The notes under the pieces: model-generated | Seen by the model: the letters and a program-made list of their open reading frames with translations, nothing else | Database searches by the model: none | Told to the model about the DNA's origin: nothing | Shown here: positions 1-17,664 of the stretch, piece after piece | Numbering within the stretch: the first letter of the stretch is position 1 | Layout: the number at the start of each line of letters is the position of its first letter | From: Mesotaenium endlicherianum | Lineage: Eukaryota; Streptophyta; Zygnematophyceae; Zygnematales; Mesotaeniaceae | Reading direction: 5' to 3' | NCBI GenBank assembly: GCA_009602735.1 | Contig: WELA01008389.1 | Location: 91,672-150,411 of the forward strand | Length of the DNA stretch: 58,740 bases | Translations under genes and position numbers: made by a program

Positions 1-2
1 AG

Positions 3-4774
<4,772 letters not shown>

Positions 4775-6614
4775 ATTTCGAATATGTGTCCTGGAGTTGT
4801 CGGGGGTAGTATTATATTGTTCCTTGAGAGCGTTTAAAAGAAACTCTGAATAGAGTGGTAACTTTGGGAAATTTCCGAGTTCGAGTACACCTCAAAACTA
4901 TTGGGACTCTGAATTCCCGTACGGAACACGCAAAGCACAGGGTTCGAAGTACGAAGCAGTTGAAAGGGGGGTTTAATTCATGGGTTTGATGCAGTTTGTA
5001 TGGTTGATTAGGGGACTTGGGGTTGATAACACCCAAGCATACGTCACTCCGGCTTCTGCCCGCACGGGTGCTTCAAAGTCACTTTAAGTCCACTGCTATT
5101 TTCCAAAGTCGATGTGTCGAGAGTCGAGCTGGACTCAAGAGTTGGACGGTTGGACCCAGTCGGAGCCAATCGGAGCACATCGAGATAACTGCACCGACAT
5201 CCATTCGCACTTGGGAGTCGGGAGGTCGCAGACTCGCACCGTCGCGGGGGGTTTACTGCTTCCTGCTACTAATCAGCTTCATTTCAGAACTAGCTTGCAC
5301 TTTCAGCCACTTTCAGCCACTCAGCCACTTTCAGCCTGCAGCTGGTCTGCAGCCACTTTCACCACTTTCAGCTGCCTTGATTGACTTGTACCAACTTTAA
5401 CCAACTTCCGCCACTGGCGCCAGGCAATAAGAGCTTTAGTCAGGGCGGCTCTCAGATGACAGAATACGGTGATTCTAAGTTCCTACTTGTTCCAAGTTCC
5501 AACCAGTTCTAACCTTCCTAAGTTCCAAGTTCAGAACTTGTTCCAACTACTTCCGATAATGGTTAAGTTTCAAGCAGTTCCTGGAGGTCTAACTTTTCGA
5601 GGTCCGGACTTTGCCGTCGTGATGCTGAAAGTGGCGCCAGGACACGCGGCTGCTTGTGAGAGGCTTTCGGCGGAAGGTTAACGCTCAAAGGTTTTACAAA
5701 AGAAAGCTCTTGACCAAAGTGTGGAAATTTGCCGACATTTGACCACGATCAGTCTGCCTTTGCGTCACTTTGCGTCAATAGGCACATCCCTGAGGCCTGC
5801 ACACCTTGGCCATGCCTCCGGAGTCAGCACTGGCCCCACCTTGGGCCCAGCGTGGCCCAGCGCACTGCGCAGCACGTCCCAGGGGCCAGCATGCGGTGCC
5901 AGCAGAGCCCAGCATGGTCATTTTAAGGTAGTACAAACTTCAAAGTGGTACGATGTTGTGCAAGGTGGTACAAGGAGAAAAGTCATGCATGTCGGCCTCA
6001 ACAAGCGGGACTTGGGGGCAGATTCACACAAATTGCCCTAGACTTTCTAGGTGCATTGAGCGCATATATCACATGTGGGGAAGAATGTCAATGAGCTCTG
6101 CCCAAGTTATACCAGTGTCACAAGTCGAACTGCCAGCGCCGGGGTAGACGGAGTGGACTGACATTCCCCACCTTCCCTTCTCCTTGATGCCATCCTCGCC
6201 AATCTAGTCCCCGGTCGTGGCATAATGGGACAATGTGAGATGGTGCTCTGGAAGCATCCTCGGTATTTCTCCCGTTGACGAAAAGTCCACTGCAACGGTG
6301 AACTCCATCTTAGGGTGCCAAAACTTACTCGATGCCACTCGATGCTACACCTCTGCAGGATCCTTGAATAAGAAACTGAGCGGGCTTGCATTGCCGAGAT
6401 CCGCACTACATGTCGCGTGTTACATGATAGTAAACGAGAGTTCCCACTCTTCTTGACTATGAATCGTAACAATCTTACATCACGTACCCGAGTTTCTATT
6501 CTACAGAGCTTTACAGAACTACTCACATTTGATCGAGAGGGCCCCATAGCTTAATCAACTAGAGTGGAGGCGCCCACTCGATACTTTTGTTGCTTAAGCT
6601 TTCAGGAGCGTGCA
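4775..6614. other. Divergent intergenic region, PAT / SERINC
   Basis: This 1.8-kb stretch lies between two divergently transcribed genes and should hold both promoters. I see no convincing exon in it. It has short local repeats: a CACTTTCAGC-like array near 5299-5383 and several 'agttccaagttc'-type copies near 5480-5550. Composition is close to neutral, unlike the GC-rich block that starts near 7.4 kb. Confidence 0.5.
5299..5383. repeat. Short imperfect tandem repeat
   Basis: Five or six imperfect copies of a roughly 10-bp unit, CACTTTCAGC, with spacers in the second half. Seen directly; no function assigned. Confidence 0.6.
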
Positions 6615-9178
6615 ATGTGCCTCTGCGGGGCCTGCTTTAGTGCTTGCGGTGGCTGTCTCTGCATGACGTGTAGTGCGGGGGTCAACCGAGGTGCAGCGAA
6701 ATATGTATATGCCTTCTTCTTTTTGGTGGCTGCCATCTTAGCCTGGGTGATAAGAGACTACAGTCATCCTGGTCTTCACCATCTGCACTGTGAGTCATTG
6801 TCATGTCTCGTGTAAGAAGTCCTTGAGGTTCTCATTGAATGTCATACATGTTCAGCTTGGGGGCACAACGTTCGCAAAGAGTAATAAATAAAATGTGATT
6901 CTTTCCAGCGAAGGAAAAGCAAGGAGACACGTGTGGAGCTGATATGAAGCCTGCGCCCGACCAGTCTACATGTGATCCTGCAGACGGGAATAAGTGACAG
7001 TTGGCGTCTTAAGAGTAGTATCTTGCTTCGTCAGCGTTGCAGACTGGCTTGGCTTGTAAAACTCGAGAGTAGAAATGCAGCAACACTTCCCCGTGTCTTG
7101 CTTGAGCAAGACAGAGCAGCGCTTGCGCACAGCAGTGCTTAATTGCATTGCATAAGTGAGCCAGCCCACTGCTGTCAAGGAGTTAACAGCTTGGAAGTCA
7201 TTGAACTTAGCAATGATCTTTCTCTGATCGCACTAGAATGCCACTGGGCACATACGACAGTCTTGAGCACCTGTGGCTTGCAGTGAAGCTGCAACTTTCG
7301 GGAGAGGGCGGGGACTGACGAAAGAGTTACACGCATGTACACAAGGCAAAACTTAACCTTCCATGTAGTGGTTGCGAGTTTGGGGGGGCCGGCGGGGGGC
7401 GGGCTGGGAGAGGAGCTCCAAGTCAGCAGACTTTGTTCTTGCAGGAACGATGCAGTGTCTTTGCTGAACTGATGTCTTTTTATCGGCGATGTCTTGACGC
7501 AACACATTTGGTTTCTCCCTTTCTTGCAGTCCTGAAGGGATGCCAGGGAGGGAACGACTGCCTGGGAGCAGAGGGCGTGCTTCGCATCAGCATGGGCATG
7601 TTTGCTTTCTACGCCATCATGTTCGCCACAACCGTGGGGACCAAGGTGAAGGAGAGCTGGCGCGACACCTGGCACAACGGCTGGTGGCTGCTCAAAGCCA
7701 TCATGCTTGTCCTGCTCCTCTTCCCGCCATTTTTCATGCCCTCGGGTGAGAGCCAGTCCCTAATGAGTTCGTGCTCCCCAGCCTGTTTGTCACAGCTGTC
7801 GCCTGCTGCCACGAAGCGCTCCCTCTGGCAACGCCATGTGCTTGCTCCTGTGTCAGCTCTGGATTGTTCTTGCTGGCAGCCCCGGCAGAGGCTTCCGGTA
7901 CATTCAAGCTTCTCAGCAACTCCCTTGATGCCCTTGTTTAAGCTGATCGGGGCTTTTTTTGTGGGCAGTCTGCATTTCTCTACAACGGGGTCTCGCACCC
8001 CTCTCTTCATTTGTTGCTTGCTGTTCTGACCCTCCTGCACCTTTCTCCCGCTAGAGAAAGAGAGCTTCCAAAAAGTGCCTCTTTCTCACGACTGCAGACG
8101 TTGCTTTTTTGCTTCCTCCCTTCATTCCCGCCTGACTGACTGACTGATTGACAGCTGTGCCAAAGCCAGTGCCTGCTTGCTGCTGCCGCCCTGATGCCCA
8201 AAGCTGCTCCCTCCCCCCCCCCTCTCCCCCNCTGATACTGCTGCCGCTGTCAATGCTGCTGTTCCTTGTCCTCATCTCCTGCTGCAGTCTGGCCCAGCGC
8301 TGCCACCAAATCTTCTGTCGTCCTCATCTTCTGCGGCCACCTGTCCTCTCTTGTCCTCCTCTCTTGGCCCCAATTGTGCACACCTGCCGCTGCCTTACTT
8401 GATCCCCCCTGCACCTGTGCCGCTCGCACTGCCCAATTCCTCCTCTGATTGCGGGCCTCAGAGAGACCGTTTTGCCTCCTCCTCCTCCTCCTCCTCCTCC
8501 TCCACTCCCTCCACCTCCCCCTCCTCGTCCTCCTCTTCCTCCTTCTGCTCCTCCCCCTCCTCTTTCTCTCGCTCCCCCCCGCCCCCTCCCCCCCATCCTC
8601 CTCGTGCGCGCTCGCGCACACGCACTTCCGCTTCAGTGGTGTTCCAGGTCTACGGGGAGCTCGCGCGGATCGGCTCGGGGCTGTTCCTCCTTGTCCAGCT
8701 CGTCAGCGTGCTCAACTTCGTCTACGTGTGGAGTGACGCCTGGCTGGCGGACCTGCACAAGTGGTCAGTGACGCAACCTCCGCGGCCGCCGGCCCCCTTG
8801 ATTGCGCCCCCCCTCAGCTGCACGCTAGCAGGAGGGGAGTGTTGGTGCGCGTGAGAGATGTGCCTTGTGCATTGCAGCTACACCTGCACTGCCGCAGATT
8901 TTTGTTCGGTGCTGAAGCTCACGACAGTTCACAGTTTCCCTGCTGCTGAAGCTGGCAGCGGTTCTTACTGGCCCTGCTTTTGTGACCACGGGCTGTAGGC
9001 CTGATGCTCAGGGCTGCCCTTCCGCATCGGTGGCGCGAGCCGTGACGCTTCACATGTAGTCAGCGGTGGCAGTTTGAAACTCGCGCAGCAGTGGCGGGGT
9101 TACCCCATATGCTCGTGTGCGCGTGCTTGCGTGTTCCATTGGTTCATGCACACATGTACGCGTGCGTGTGCTGCGCGC

Positions 9179-9215
<37 letters not shown>

Positions 9216-9844
9216 TGGCGGGGGCCAAGGAGGTGCGTGTGTGCAAGGTGACGGTAAAGGTGACAGCTGCTTGCCAGGGGCTCACGCTGGCTGATTGCCT
9301 TCTATGCTCGCGCGTGCATGCATGCGTGCATGTGTGTGTGCGCGTGTGTGTGCGTGCGCGTATCTCTGTGTGTGCGTGCATGTGTGTTGCTGCGAGCAGG
9401 CAGGTCCCGATGGTGCTGGTGACAGCCGCGAGCTACGGGCTCACGCTGGCGGGCATCGTCAGCATGTACGTCTTCTTCGCGCCGCGCGCCTCGTGCGGCC
9501 TCAACATCCTCTTCATCACGCTCACCCTCGCGCTCGTCGTCCTGTTCACGGCACTCTCCCTGCACGTCCAGGTGCGACCCGGGCTCGCGCCACGCCCGCC
9601 CCCGCCTCCGCCAATATCAATTCCGCCAGATGCCCGTATTGCCTCCTTGCCTCCTTATTACCGCAGCCCCATCGTTCTCTTTCTTCTGCCAGGCTCCAGG
9701 CTCCAGCGTTCTCTGCGAGTGAAATCCTCGGAGGGTAAAGGTCCAGCGCGTCACTTTTCCAGTCACGAGTTTCTAGGATTCTGCGCGTGCGCGCGCGTGC
9801 ACGCACACACAAGCGTAGGCACACGCGCAAAAGCAGGCACATGC

Positions 9845-9894
<50 letters not shown>

Positions 9895-10315
9895 GCGCGT
9901 GGACGCACACACACACGCAGGCACACGTGCAAAAGCAGGCACATGCACATGCACATGCGCACACACACACACGCGCACACACACACACACAAACGCACGC
10001 ACGCACAAAGAGGCCATGCGCACATACACACGCACTCGTTTGCTGTGAGCCCATTCCTGTGCCTCCTCGTAGTGGAGCTTCTACTGCACAGCTGCGCCAG
10101 CCACAGCTGCATGCCAGCAGCAGCACTCAACCTTCCAGCCACTCTGGGGCGGGGGCTGGCTGTGGGAGGATGCCACCCTTCCAATCGCATCACATACGAT
10201 TCTCGTTTTGTCTCTCTGCACGTGTGTGAGGGCGATCCACCTATACACCATCGTGCACAAAAGTCTGCGTACATATATACGTATATTTATGTATATGTAT
10301 TTACATGTATGTACG

Positions 10316-10352
<37 letters not shown>

Positions 10353-10779
10353 TTATATATATTATATATATATTATATATATGTATCTGTGTAGACTCTC
10401 CTCACGCTGTAATGCGATGGACTATCTTTCCACCATTCGTGCAGCAACGTGCTCACGGTTCGTTTCCTCTGGTGTCATTTGCCACTTCGCCCATGCCGCC
10501 CCCCACGGACGTGCCTCAACGTGCCTCTCTCTCCCCCTCTCTCCCCCTCGCCCCTCCTCTGTCAGGTGTCGGCCAACCTGTTCACGTCGGGGGTCATGTC
10601 GGCCTACTGCGTGTTCCTGTGCTACTCCGCCATCATGAGCGAGCCGCCCAGCAGCACGTGCAACACGCGCTCGCGCCAGACGGGCCACGGGGATTGGGTC
10701 ACCGTCATCGTGAGCGCGCCCCCCCTCCCTCCCCCCCTCGCTCCCCCNTCCCAGCATTCATCGCTTCTGCCTTTTTTGT

Positions 10780-10810
<31 letters not shown>

Positions 10811-13800
10811 TTTGTGTGTTTCTTCTTTGGTGCTCTTGTTGGCTTGCATGTCTTTTTTGGTCTGTGCATTATTCCCGCGGAAATCCCGTGTCAGCCTGTG
10901 TGTCATTCCTTGGGGGAACTGTCGAGGCTCTGTCCGAGCGAGCTGCGGGAGCGAAGGGCGGGGACTGTGTGAGGCCGCCTGCTAGCGAGGCGAGTGAGTG
11001 TCGCCCTGCGCGGTGCGTGCTCGGCCGCAAGCTCGGGGGGGGGACCGGGCATGCATAGATTCATTACCTTGGTAGTCATCTGCCGAGGACGCCCGGCACG
11101 AGTCGCGGAGCAGCAGAAGGTGCTACGGAGAAGGTAGTGTACACACAACGCAGTCACAGAATGTCGGAACAACTGTAGTAACAGAACGTCGCAACAGCAG
11201 AAGGTAGCATACTGCGCTGCGTGATAACAGAAGCCACCTAGCAGCAGCAGTAGAGTGAGCCGTGGCAGGCACCACCTGTGGCTGCCCACGCGCCCACATG
11301 TGGGCTGTCCTCCTCCTACGCACCACTAGTCACAAATATCCTAATGGCTGCCGCATCGGGGCTGCCTCACGGGGGCTTTCCCATAAGCAGTCTTTTGACG
11401 CAGCGCTGCTTACTTCCAATGGCTGTCTCAGCCAGGGTGGCCTCAGCGGAGCGACCTTGCTAAGGTTGCCTCGCTGGGGCCTGGCTTCTGCCCGCTTGCT
11501 CCTTCCTTAGCAGAGCTTATTTCTTTGCTGGCGTTCTTCACAACGATCATCACAGCTCACCGCTGCTGACTACGCGCTGGCCCCCTCATCGGGGCTGCCC
11601 CGTTGGGGTTGCCTCTCTGGGGGTGTCTCGTCGGAGGCTGACCGTTGCCTGCTTGCTCGTGCTCTCGCTCGTGCTCGTGCCCCTCCTCTGCCGCCCGCAG
11701 AGCTTCTTGCTGGCCTTCTTCACGATCATCTTCTCAACGTGCTCGACGGGCGTGGACTCGCACTGCTTCAGCCTCAAGGAGCGCGCGGGCCCGGCCGACG
11801 GGGAGGTGCCGTACGGTTACGGCTTCTTCCACTTCGTGTTTGCCATGGGCTGCATGTACATGGCCATGCTCTTCCTCGGCTGGAACCTCCACCAGACGCA
11901 GACCAAGTGAGGGGCTGCTCCCCCCCCCCCNNNNNNNNNNNNNNNNNNNNNNNNNNNNNNNNNNNNNNNNNNNNNNNNNNNNNNNNNNNNNNNNNNNNNN
12001 NNNNNNNNNNNNNNNNNNNNNNNNNNNNNNNNNNNNNNNNNNNNNNNNNNNNNNNNNNNNNNNNNNNNNNNNNNNNNNNNNNNNNNNNNNNNNNNNNNNN
12101 NNNNNNNNNNNNNNNNNNNNNNNNNNNNNNNNNNNNNNNNNNNNNNNNNNNNNNNNNNNNNNNNNNNNNNNNNNNNNNNNNNNNNNNNNNNNNNNNNNNN
12201 NNNNNNNNNNNNNNNNNNNNNNNNNNNNNNNNNNNNNNNNNNNNNNNNNNNNNNNNNNNNNNNNNNNNNNNNNNNNNNNNNNNNNNNNNNNNNNNNNNNN
12301 NNNNNNNNNNNNNNNNNNNNNNNNNNNNNNNNNNNNNNNNNNNNNNNNNNNNNNNNNNNNNNNNNNNNNNNNNNNNNNNNNNNNNNNNNNNNNNNNNNNN
12401 NNNNNNNNNNNNNNNNNNNNNNNNNNNNNNNNNNNNNNNNNNNNNNNNNNNNNNNNNNNNNNNNNNNNNNNNNNNNNNNNNNNNNNNNNNNNNNNNNNNN
12501 NNNNNNNNNNNNNNNNNNNNNNNNNNNNNNNNNNNNNNNNNNNNNNNNNNNNNNNNNNNNNNNNNNNNNNNNNNNNNNNNNNNNNNNNNNNNNNNNNNNN
12601 NNNNNNNNNNNNNCCCCTCCTCTCTCTGCGCCGCCCCCCTCCCCCCTTCTCTGCTCGCCCTTTGCACGCCCCCATATAAGTCCCACGTTCTAGAAGTCAG
12701 AACCTCCTTCTTCCAAAACCTCAAGACATCCGAAATCCGAAACCCGAAACCCAAAACCTTCAGGAATTGCAAACCCTCGAGCACCACGAAGCGGGAGCCA
12801 GAGCCCTAACGACGCTGGCCTTTGGGGGCACAAAGTACTCGTGAGAGGAATCTTTGACCAATCTCGGTGGTACCTATCACGCTTGATGTCTCGGGAATTG
12901 GGATAATGAGGCCTCTAGAAACCCGTGAGCCTTTCAATTACTACTTGCTTGATAATGTTACACCAATGACTTCAAGATATTAATGAATAACGAATTAACA
13001 AACCAAAAAAATCAAAAAATTATTCTTCTTTTGGAGATAGTTATTCCATTGATTTGCTCAACTCTTGTAAGCATCTTAGCGCTGGATCATTTCATTAGGA
13101 TCAACCCCGAGGGGCCAATCAGTCAGCATGCGGATGCTTGTGTTGGTAGTCTCCGAACTTGTCTTGGCCAGAAGCTTGCCTTGCGGCGTGCCTTCCGCCG
13201 AACGCAAGCTTGAATCAAGGAAGGTGGGCGGCGTTGGCAGGCGGCGGGGAGCTGGCACTTCTGTCATCTACGGCGCAGGTTGGCTGGCACCTGGCGCGCG
13301 CGTGCCAGGTGTGCGTACTTGTGGAGCGCTCCTGGTGGGGTGCTCACTCTGACACCCTCGCGGAGGAGCGCGGCCATGCGAGCATCAATCGCTCACACGT
13401 GGTCTGCGTATGGTCTTTCTTTGGCTGTGTACGCGACAGGTGGAGCATGGACAGCGGCTGGATAAGCGTCTGGGTCAAGATCGTGTCCGAGTGGGGAGCT
13501 GCCGGCCTGTACCGTAAGGCTCAGACTCTAGACTTGCGACAGCCGCTCTTGTCGAAACTCCTCACCGTAATGACATCTGTTGGCACCACCGCCAACAATG
13601 CCATCGTTTGCATGCCTTGGCCCTGCTTGCCTGACCGTGGTGTGCAGCACAACAGTGTGGAAGACGCAGCAGGATGGTGCAGCAGCAAGATTACGAGTGG
13701 TTTCTATTATCTTGCAAGCGTAATGCACGTCAGCCTTAGCTAGGCCTCGCCTCGAAGGCTAGCTGGCCCCATAGTCCAACTCCAGCACTTTTTATTCCTG

Positions 13801-14092
13801 CACTTCTATTCTTGTTCATTCCCTTTCCCCTACTTTTGCTTTGTTATGGAGTGGCCATTACACTCAGATGCACGCACACCTAGCAGCTGAACATAGGAGT
13901 GATGAATCAGGGAAGAGCAGCGACGAAGCTCTCCAGCTGGAGAGGCCAGCCTGTGGAGGCTCTCGTTGGCTCTCCTCCTCGCATCTTCTTGTATTAAATC
14001 TGGTGACCTGTGTGAATCTCCTCCATGTGATCCTCCTGTGTGCAGTGTGGACGATGGTGGCTCCCTTTGTCCTGCGGCACAGGCAATTCTAG
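6615..14092 (+). CDS. SERINC/TMS family multipass membrane protein
   Basis: Serine-incorporator (TDE1/TMS) family, a polytopic membrane protein linked to lipid handling (serine-lipid synthesis, scrambling) in other eukaryotes; its role in algae is not established. Eight exons join in frame: 6615-6789, 7530-7745, 8637-8763, 9400-9571, 10566-10709, 11701-11906, 13440-13513, 14046-14092, giving 386 residues, near the usual 400-470. All introns are GT-AG. Family marks are the Cys-rich N-terminus (MCLCGACFSACGGCLC), the WRDTWHNGWWLLK block, YGELARIGSGLFLLVQL, the YGYGFFHFVFAMGCMYMAML helix and the C-terminal WVKIVSEWGAAGLY...WTMVAPFVLRHRQF block just before the stop. About ten hydrophobic helices are visible. 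The ATG at 6615 is chosen because it starts the conserved Cys-rich segment. Introns carry long TG, CA, AT and CCT microsatellites, two single Ns and a 683-bp gap, none of which touches an exon. Confidence 0.93.
9182..10386. repeat. Microsatellites in SERINC introns 4-5 region
   Basis: (TG)n at 9182-9214, (CA)n at 9849-9892 with more CA/GCAC repeats to about 10010, and an AT/TATATT-rich tract at about 10270-10386. They flank exon 4 (9400-9571). Frames read through them give Cys/Val- or Thr/His-rich nonsense. Confidence 0.9.
11931..12613. other. Assembly gap (683 N)
   Basis: Run of N inside SERINC intron 6, preceded by ten Cs. The flanking exons join in phase, so no coding sequence needs to be missing here. 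Confidence 0.97.
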
Positions 14093-16046
14093 AAGGCTGC
14101 ACGTTACATGAGGTATTTTCACATGTATGGAGAGAAAACAGCAGTTTAGCCAGGTAGAAGGCCGAATTTTGCAGCACGACAAGATGGGCCTCGAGGACAG
14201 GGAGCTTAACCTGCCAGTCTATTGCAGCCAAGGTGATTTTTTTCCATTCTTTTAAATTACTTACAAAATCTGGGCAGGTACTTCTTTCTTATGACCATAG
14301 CAGAGGTACAAAAATTGGTAGTAAACTCTGGACTATTCTTCTATCCAGCGAGTACCACGTAGACGACTAATTTGAAACAGGAATTCCAGGTGGGAAAACA
14401 AAAGCTTTTAGAAATACTCTTGGCGCGTGGAAATCAGGCCTGCCTCAGGCTTTCATCGTGCGCATTTCAGAGTACAGTGGTACAGGTCCAAGGACGGAGA
14501 ATTTTTGCACAGTATTAAGAGTCAGCGTTAAGATCGTTGGCCCTGGCTATGATAGACAGTTTAGAACATGGGAAGTGGCCTAATCATGATGGACATCATT
14601 CAAATTCTCTTTATTATGTTCACATTGGAGAAATCCTATGCTCATGGGTGTCTAGAGTTTGAAGAAGGAAACGCCAAATTGACCTGGGAGTTGAGAGTAC
14701 GTTGCTAATTTGATTGTCATGATGAGGAACGAAAGTGCTTGACAATGAATGCTTCGTGAAGTTGATCTATGCTTCTCCCTTCATGGCCATCCTTGTTTTT
14801 GAAATTGCAAATCTAATCATGTGGGCCGTCTGTATTGTTCGAAGTTAAAGGATCTGTCCCACTTGAGGTAGCATGGGGCACGAGCATTTTGCAAACAGAT
14901 GTGCGCCTTCTTAATATCCTCGCCTATGTCATCCATCACCCAAAGTCGAACACTACTGCTGGCCCTAGTGATTGACTGCCTCCTTCCTCTGAGGACTCCG
15001 ACGGCAAAAATATGAGCCGAGCTTGTCACTGTATTTCACTTTGGAAAGTGATTCAGTTATGCTTTGCTGCTCTCCTTCGTCTCATGCTTTTGAGAACCAT
15101 AACATTCCCGGTTCGTCACTCTTGCAAGGCTTACTAACATGCGCTCAAGTGGCCGCCAGCAGACCACCTAGTAGAAGCACCTATGAGGTCTCTCAATACT
15201 TATGTTAATAACTTTTATTACTTGCCACTTTCCTTTCTGTATTGCTGTGTGGTGCCATGTGCCACACTGAAGTCTACAGAAGCTGCCCACATGCAAGGCC
15301 ACTCAGACATGTCCACAGCTGCAAGTTTGGGTACAACTGGTGGCTGACTTCAACGGAGAAATGAACAAGAACCTGAAGAGTATGATCAGCTCCTACTTTC
15401 TCTTACAGCTGATTCATCTAGTAGGCTACAAGGCAGTCGGAAAAAAAGTGAAATGACGGACCATGTGGAACTTACGAAGTTTCCTGATAAGAGACTGCAG
15501 CTCCCTACTTGCAGATTGACGCAAGTCTGGTAACACTGGCACTCACTGGATCCATTACATCATCCAAAGCAAGTGGCACATGCACAAGCAACTTGGGATG
15601 TTTCTCACTTGGATGCAATAAGACGCAAAAGGCCACCACAATGCATTTTCTAACCATGCAGGACGAACATCCAATGGTATGATAGCAAGGGACCCAAAAG
15701 TCTACATCAAGCCGCAGTACAGAATGCAGCACAAGAAGAGCAAGAGTTGGAACATGTCCACGTTCAAGATATGACATGCAGCTTTGCAGCAAAAGCAGTG
15801 GCTTACATTTGCGTCCCACAAAAGAAACACTGCAGGGGAATTACAAAATTGGGCTGCTTATTGAGAATATAAAGAATGTTCCTAAGTACTCACTTCCTAC
15901 ACTGTACAAGTAAGGTATGCCTAAGTGTCTACCAGCTATAAGGCACTGCAACTTCTGCACGGAGTTTGAATCCTCTGATGACAGAGTTGTCCCAAGAGGA
16001 CGGCCTACTGTTATATCAGCAAATTTGGTGTTGAAACGTGACCCAT
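14093..16046. other. Convergent intergenic region, SERINC / psaD
   Basis: About 1.95 kb of near-neutral sequence between the SERINC stop and the psaD stop. It holds both 3' ends. I see no exon, RNA gene or repeat I can support; its open frames are short and without family resemblance. Confidence 0.5.
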
Positions 16047-16652
16047 TTAGGCATCAATGGGTGACTTTCCAGTGAACTTGGTCTCCACTGGGTTGAGGTT
16101 CTTGCCAATAGATCTTGAGAGCTGGCCTGCTCCAGCTCTGCCAGCGTTGACCTTCTCAGGGTAGACACCGTCCTTAGGATGCAAGTACTGAACCTCACCG
16201 CTGGGGAATACCCTGTAGAACTGGTACTGAATCTTGAACTTAGTTCTGAGCTGTACTCCCAAGGCAAGACATTGCTCCTTCCTGGCCAGCTTCAGGAGGT
16301 TAGCACCTGACCTCATGATGGCAGCTCCACCAGTTGGCATCTCAAAAATCTGTTCCTTAGGTGACTCCCAGGTGATTACGTAAAATTCCTCAACCTGAGC
16401 CTTGTTGAGGAGGCCACCAGTGCTGCCTCCGAAGATGGGGGAGGGAGTGTCGGCCTTAAGCTCGGGAGGGGTGAAGCCCTTGGGAGCCTCTTTAGCCTCA
16501 GTTGCCATGGTGATTCTGGCACCGACGCATGCTGTCTTCAATGACAAAGGGGTTCCGCAGACAAAGTTGTTAGCCTTGATCTGCTTTGACAGAGAGAGCC
16601 TTGCGGGTGCGACGACCACACATGCGGCAGAAGTACTTGCTATGGCTGCCAT
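16047..16652 (-). CDS. psaD: Photosystem I subunit II (PsaD), plastid precursor
   Basis: Nuclear-encoded stromal subunit of photosystem I that forms the ferredoxin docking site with PsaC and PsaE. Single exon, 201 residues, ATG at 16652. Residues 1 to about 50 form a plastid transit peptide ([20 protein letters not shown], rich in Ala, Ser, Val and basic residues), with cleavage probably near the [12 protein letters not shown] segment. The mature part carries the PsaD core almost unbroken: [82 protein letters not shown] and the C-terminal [16 protein letters not shown] block. It is intronless, whereas nearly all the other intact genes here are split. Divergent from the proteasome gene, with about 1 kb between. 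Confidence 0.98.
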   Translation of the reverse strand: MAAIASTSAACVVVAPARLSLSKQIKANNFVCGTPLSLKTACVGARITMATEAKEAPKGFTPPELKADTPSPIFGGSTGGLLNKAQVEEFYVITWESPKEQIFEMPTGGAAIMRSGANLLKLARKEQCLALGVQLRTKFKIQYQFYRVFPSGEVQYLHPKDGVYPEKVNAGRAGAGQLSRSIGKNLNPVETKFTGKSPIDA

Positions 16653-17664
16653 TGCGCTAACGTGATACTGAGGTTGAAAAGAGATGCTGAGTAGAAGTGC
16701 AAATGTGCAAGTGAGAATAGTAAGACTTGCGGCTAAAATGACTAACTGCTCACTTTAGAGACTACGATGTCTAGGTCGTGGTCCCGAGGAGAGCGTAGCG
16801 ATGGTGACGATAGGGAAAAGCCATGTACCTCTGTGGAAGGCATAAAGTTCCAATGAGGTGACCTTTTTGTGCCCCGTCAGCTCATTTCATCAAGTAAATT
16901 ACACTTTGCGAGACAAAAAGTTTCGACAAGAAGGTAGTTGCATCTAGTATTTCGATTTACAGTTAGTATAAATGGCCATTATGTCACATCTTAATGTGCT
17001 CAAATGTTTTACGCTTCTGATCAACATACAACCTTCATTACTGGAAATCTCGCGCCCTTGAACGCCGTGATTCGTTGCGATCCACTACCGCTGGGCTCGA
17101 CCAGTCATAATCTTCCCTATCTAAACAATATACTGCCAGGTCAAAAAGTGATTTGCTGGCAGTTAGCTTCACTACCAGGCTGCCCCAGGCAACCCAAGGC
17201 ATACTTGCGGCTGCTTGCAGCAAATGCTCCCAACTGCTGCAGCTGGAAGTTACACTTTAGAAGCGTCATGACGTCGACGATCAAACGGTGTTCGGAAAAA
17301 GACGGCTGAATTTGTCAGACCGTTTTCCTGCCATTGACGCTCATTGACGAGTCAAACAGTCATCCAAAAAAATGTACAAATAATTGCAGTTTCTTGCTTG
17401 CTTCAATCAAGTGTACGGCGATGACCATTAGCGGGAGGTTTATAGGTTTGGAAGGCATGGTGCTATGTTACATGTCCTTGTTCTTTTTAAGATCTAATAT
17501 ATAGTCTTTTAAGGAATTCTTTTTGAAGACCACATCACAACAGTACTGAATTGTGAAACTACTCAGGTCTTAAACTGTTCGTTGGTACGAGTTGAATTAT
17601 ATAGCTGTTCATCAGGCGCTTTTTGGGAGGATTCTGTAAGAGCACGTCAAGAAGAGTGTTTATC
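16653..17664. promoter_or_regulatory. Divergent promoter region, psaD / PSMA7
   Basis: This 1-kb interval must contain the promoters of both genes. A TATAAA-like element on the plus strand near 16968 (agtataaatgg) lies some 700 bp upstream of the proteasome ATG, so its use is uncertain. I do not see a clear TATA box close to psaD. No coding content. Confidence 0.4.

Noticed and set aside
5411..5640. Two TGGCGCCAGG sites resembling retroviral primer binding sites
   Set aside because: No LTR, gag or pol sequence is nearby; the match is short.
8351..8771. Ser-, Pro- and Leu-rich frames
   Set aside because: They come from a CCT repeat in SERINC intron 2; only 8637-8763 matches the family.
9074..10274. 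Cys/Val- and Thr/His-rich frames
   Set aside because: They are read from TG/CA/AT microsatellites in SERINC introns.
15505..15819. Minus-strand 104-codon frame between SERINC and psaD
   Set aside because: No recognisable domain, codon pattern or splice partners; treated as chance.
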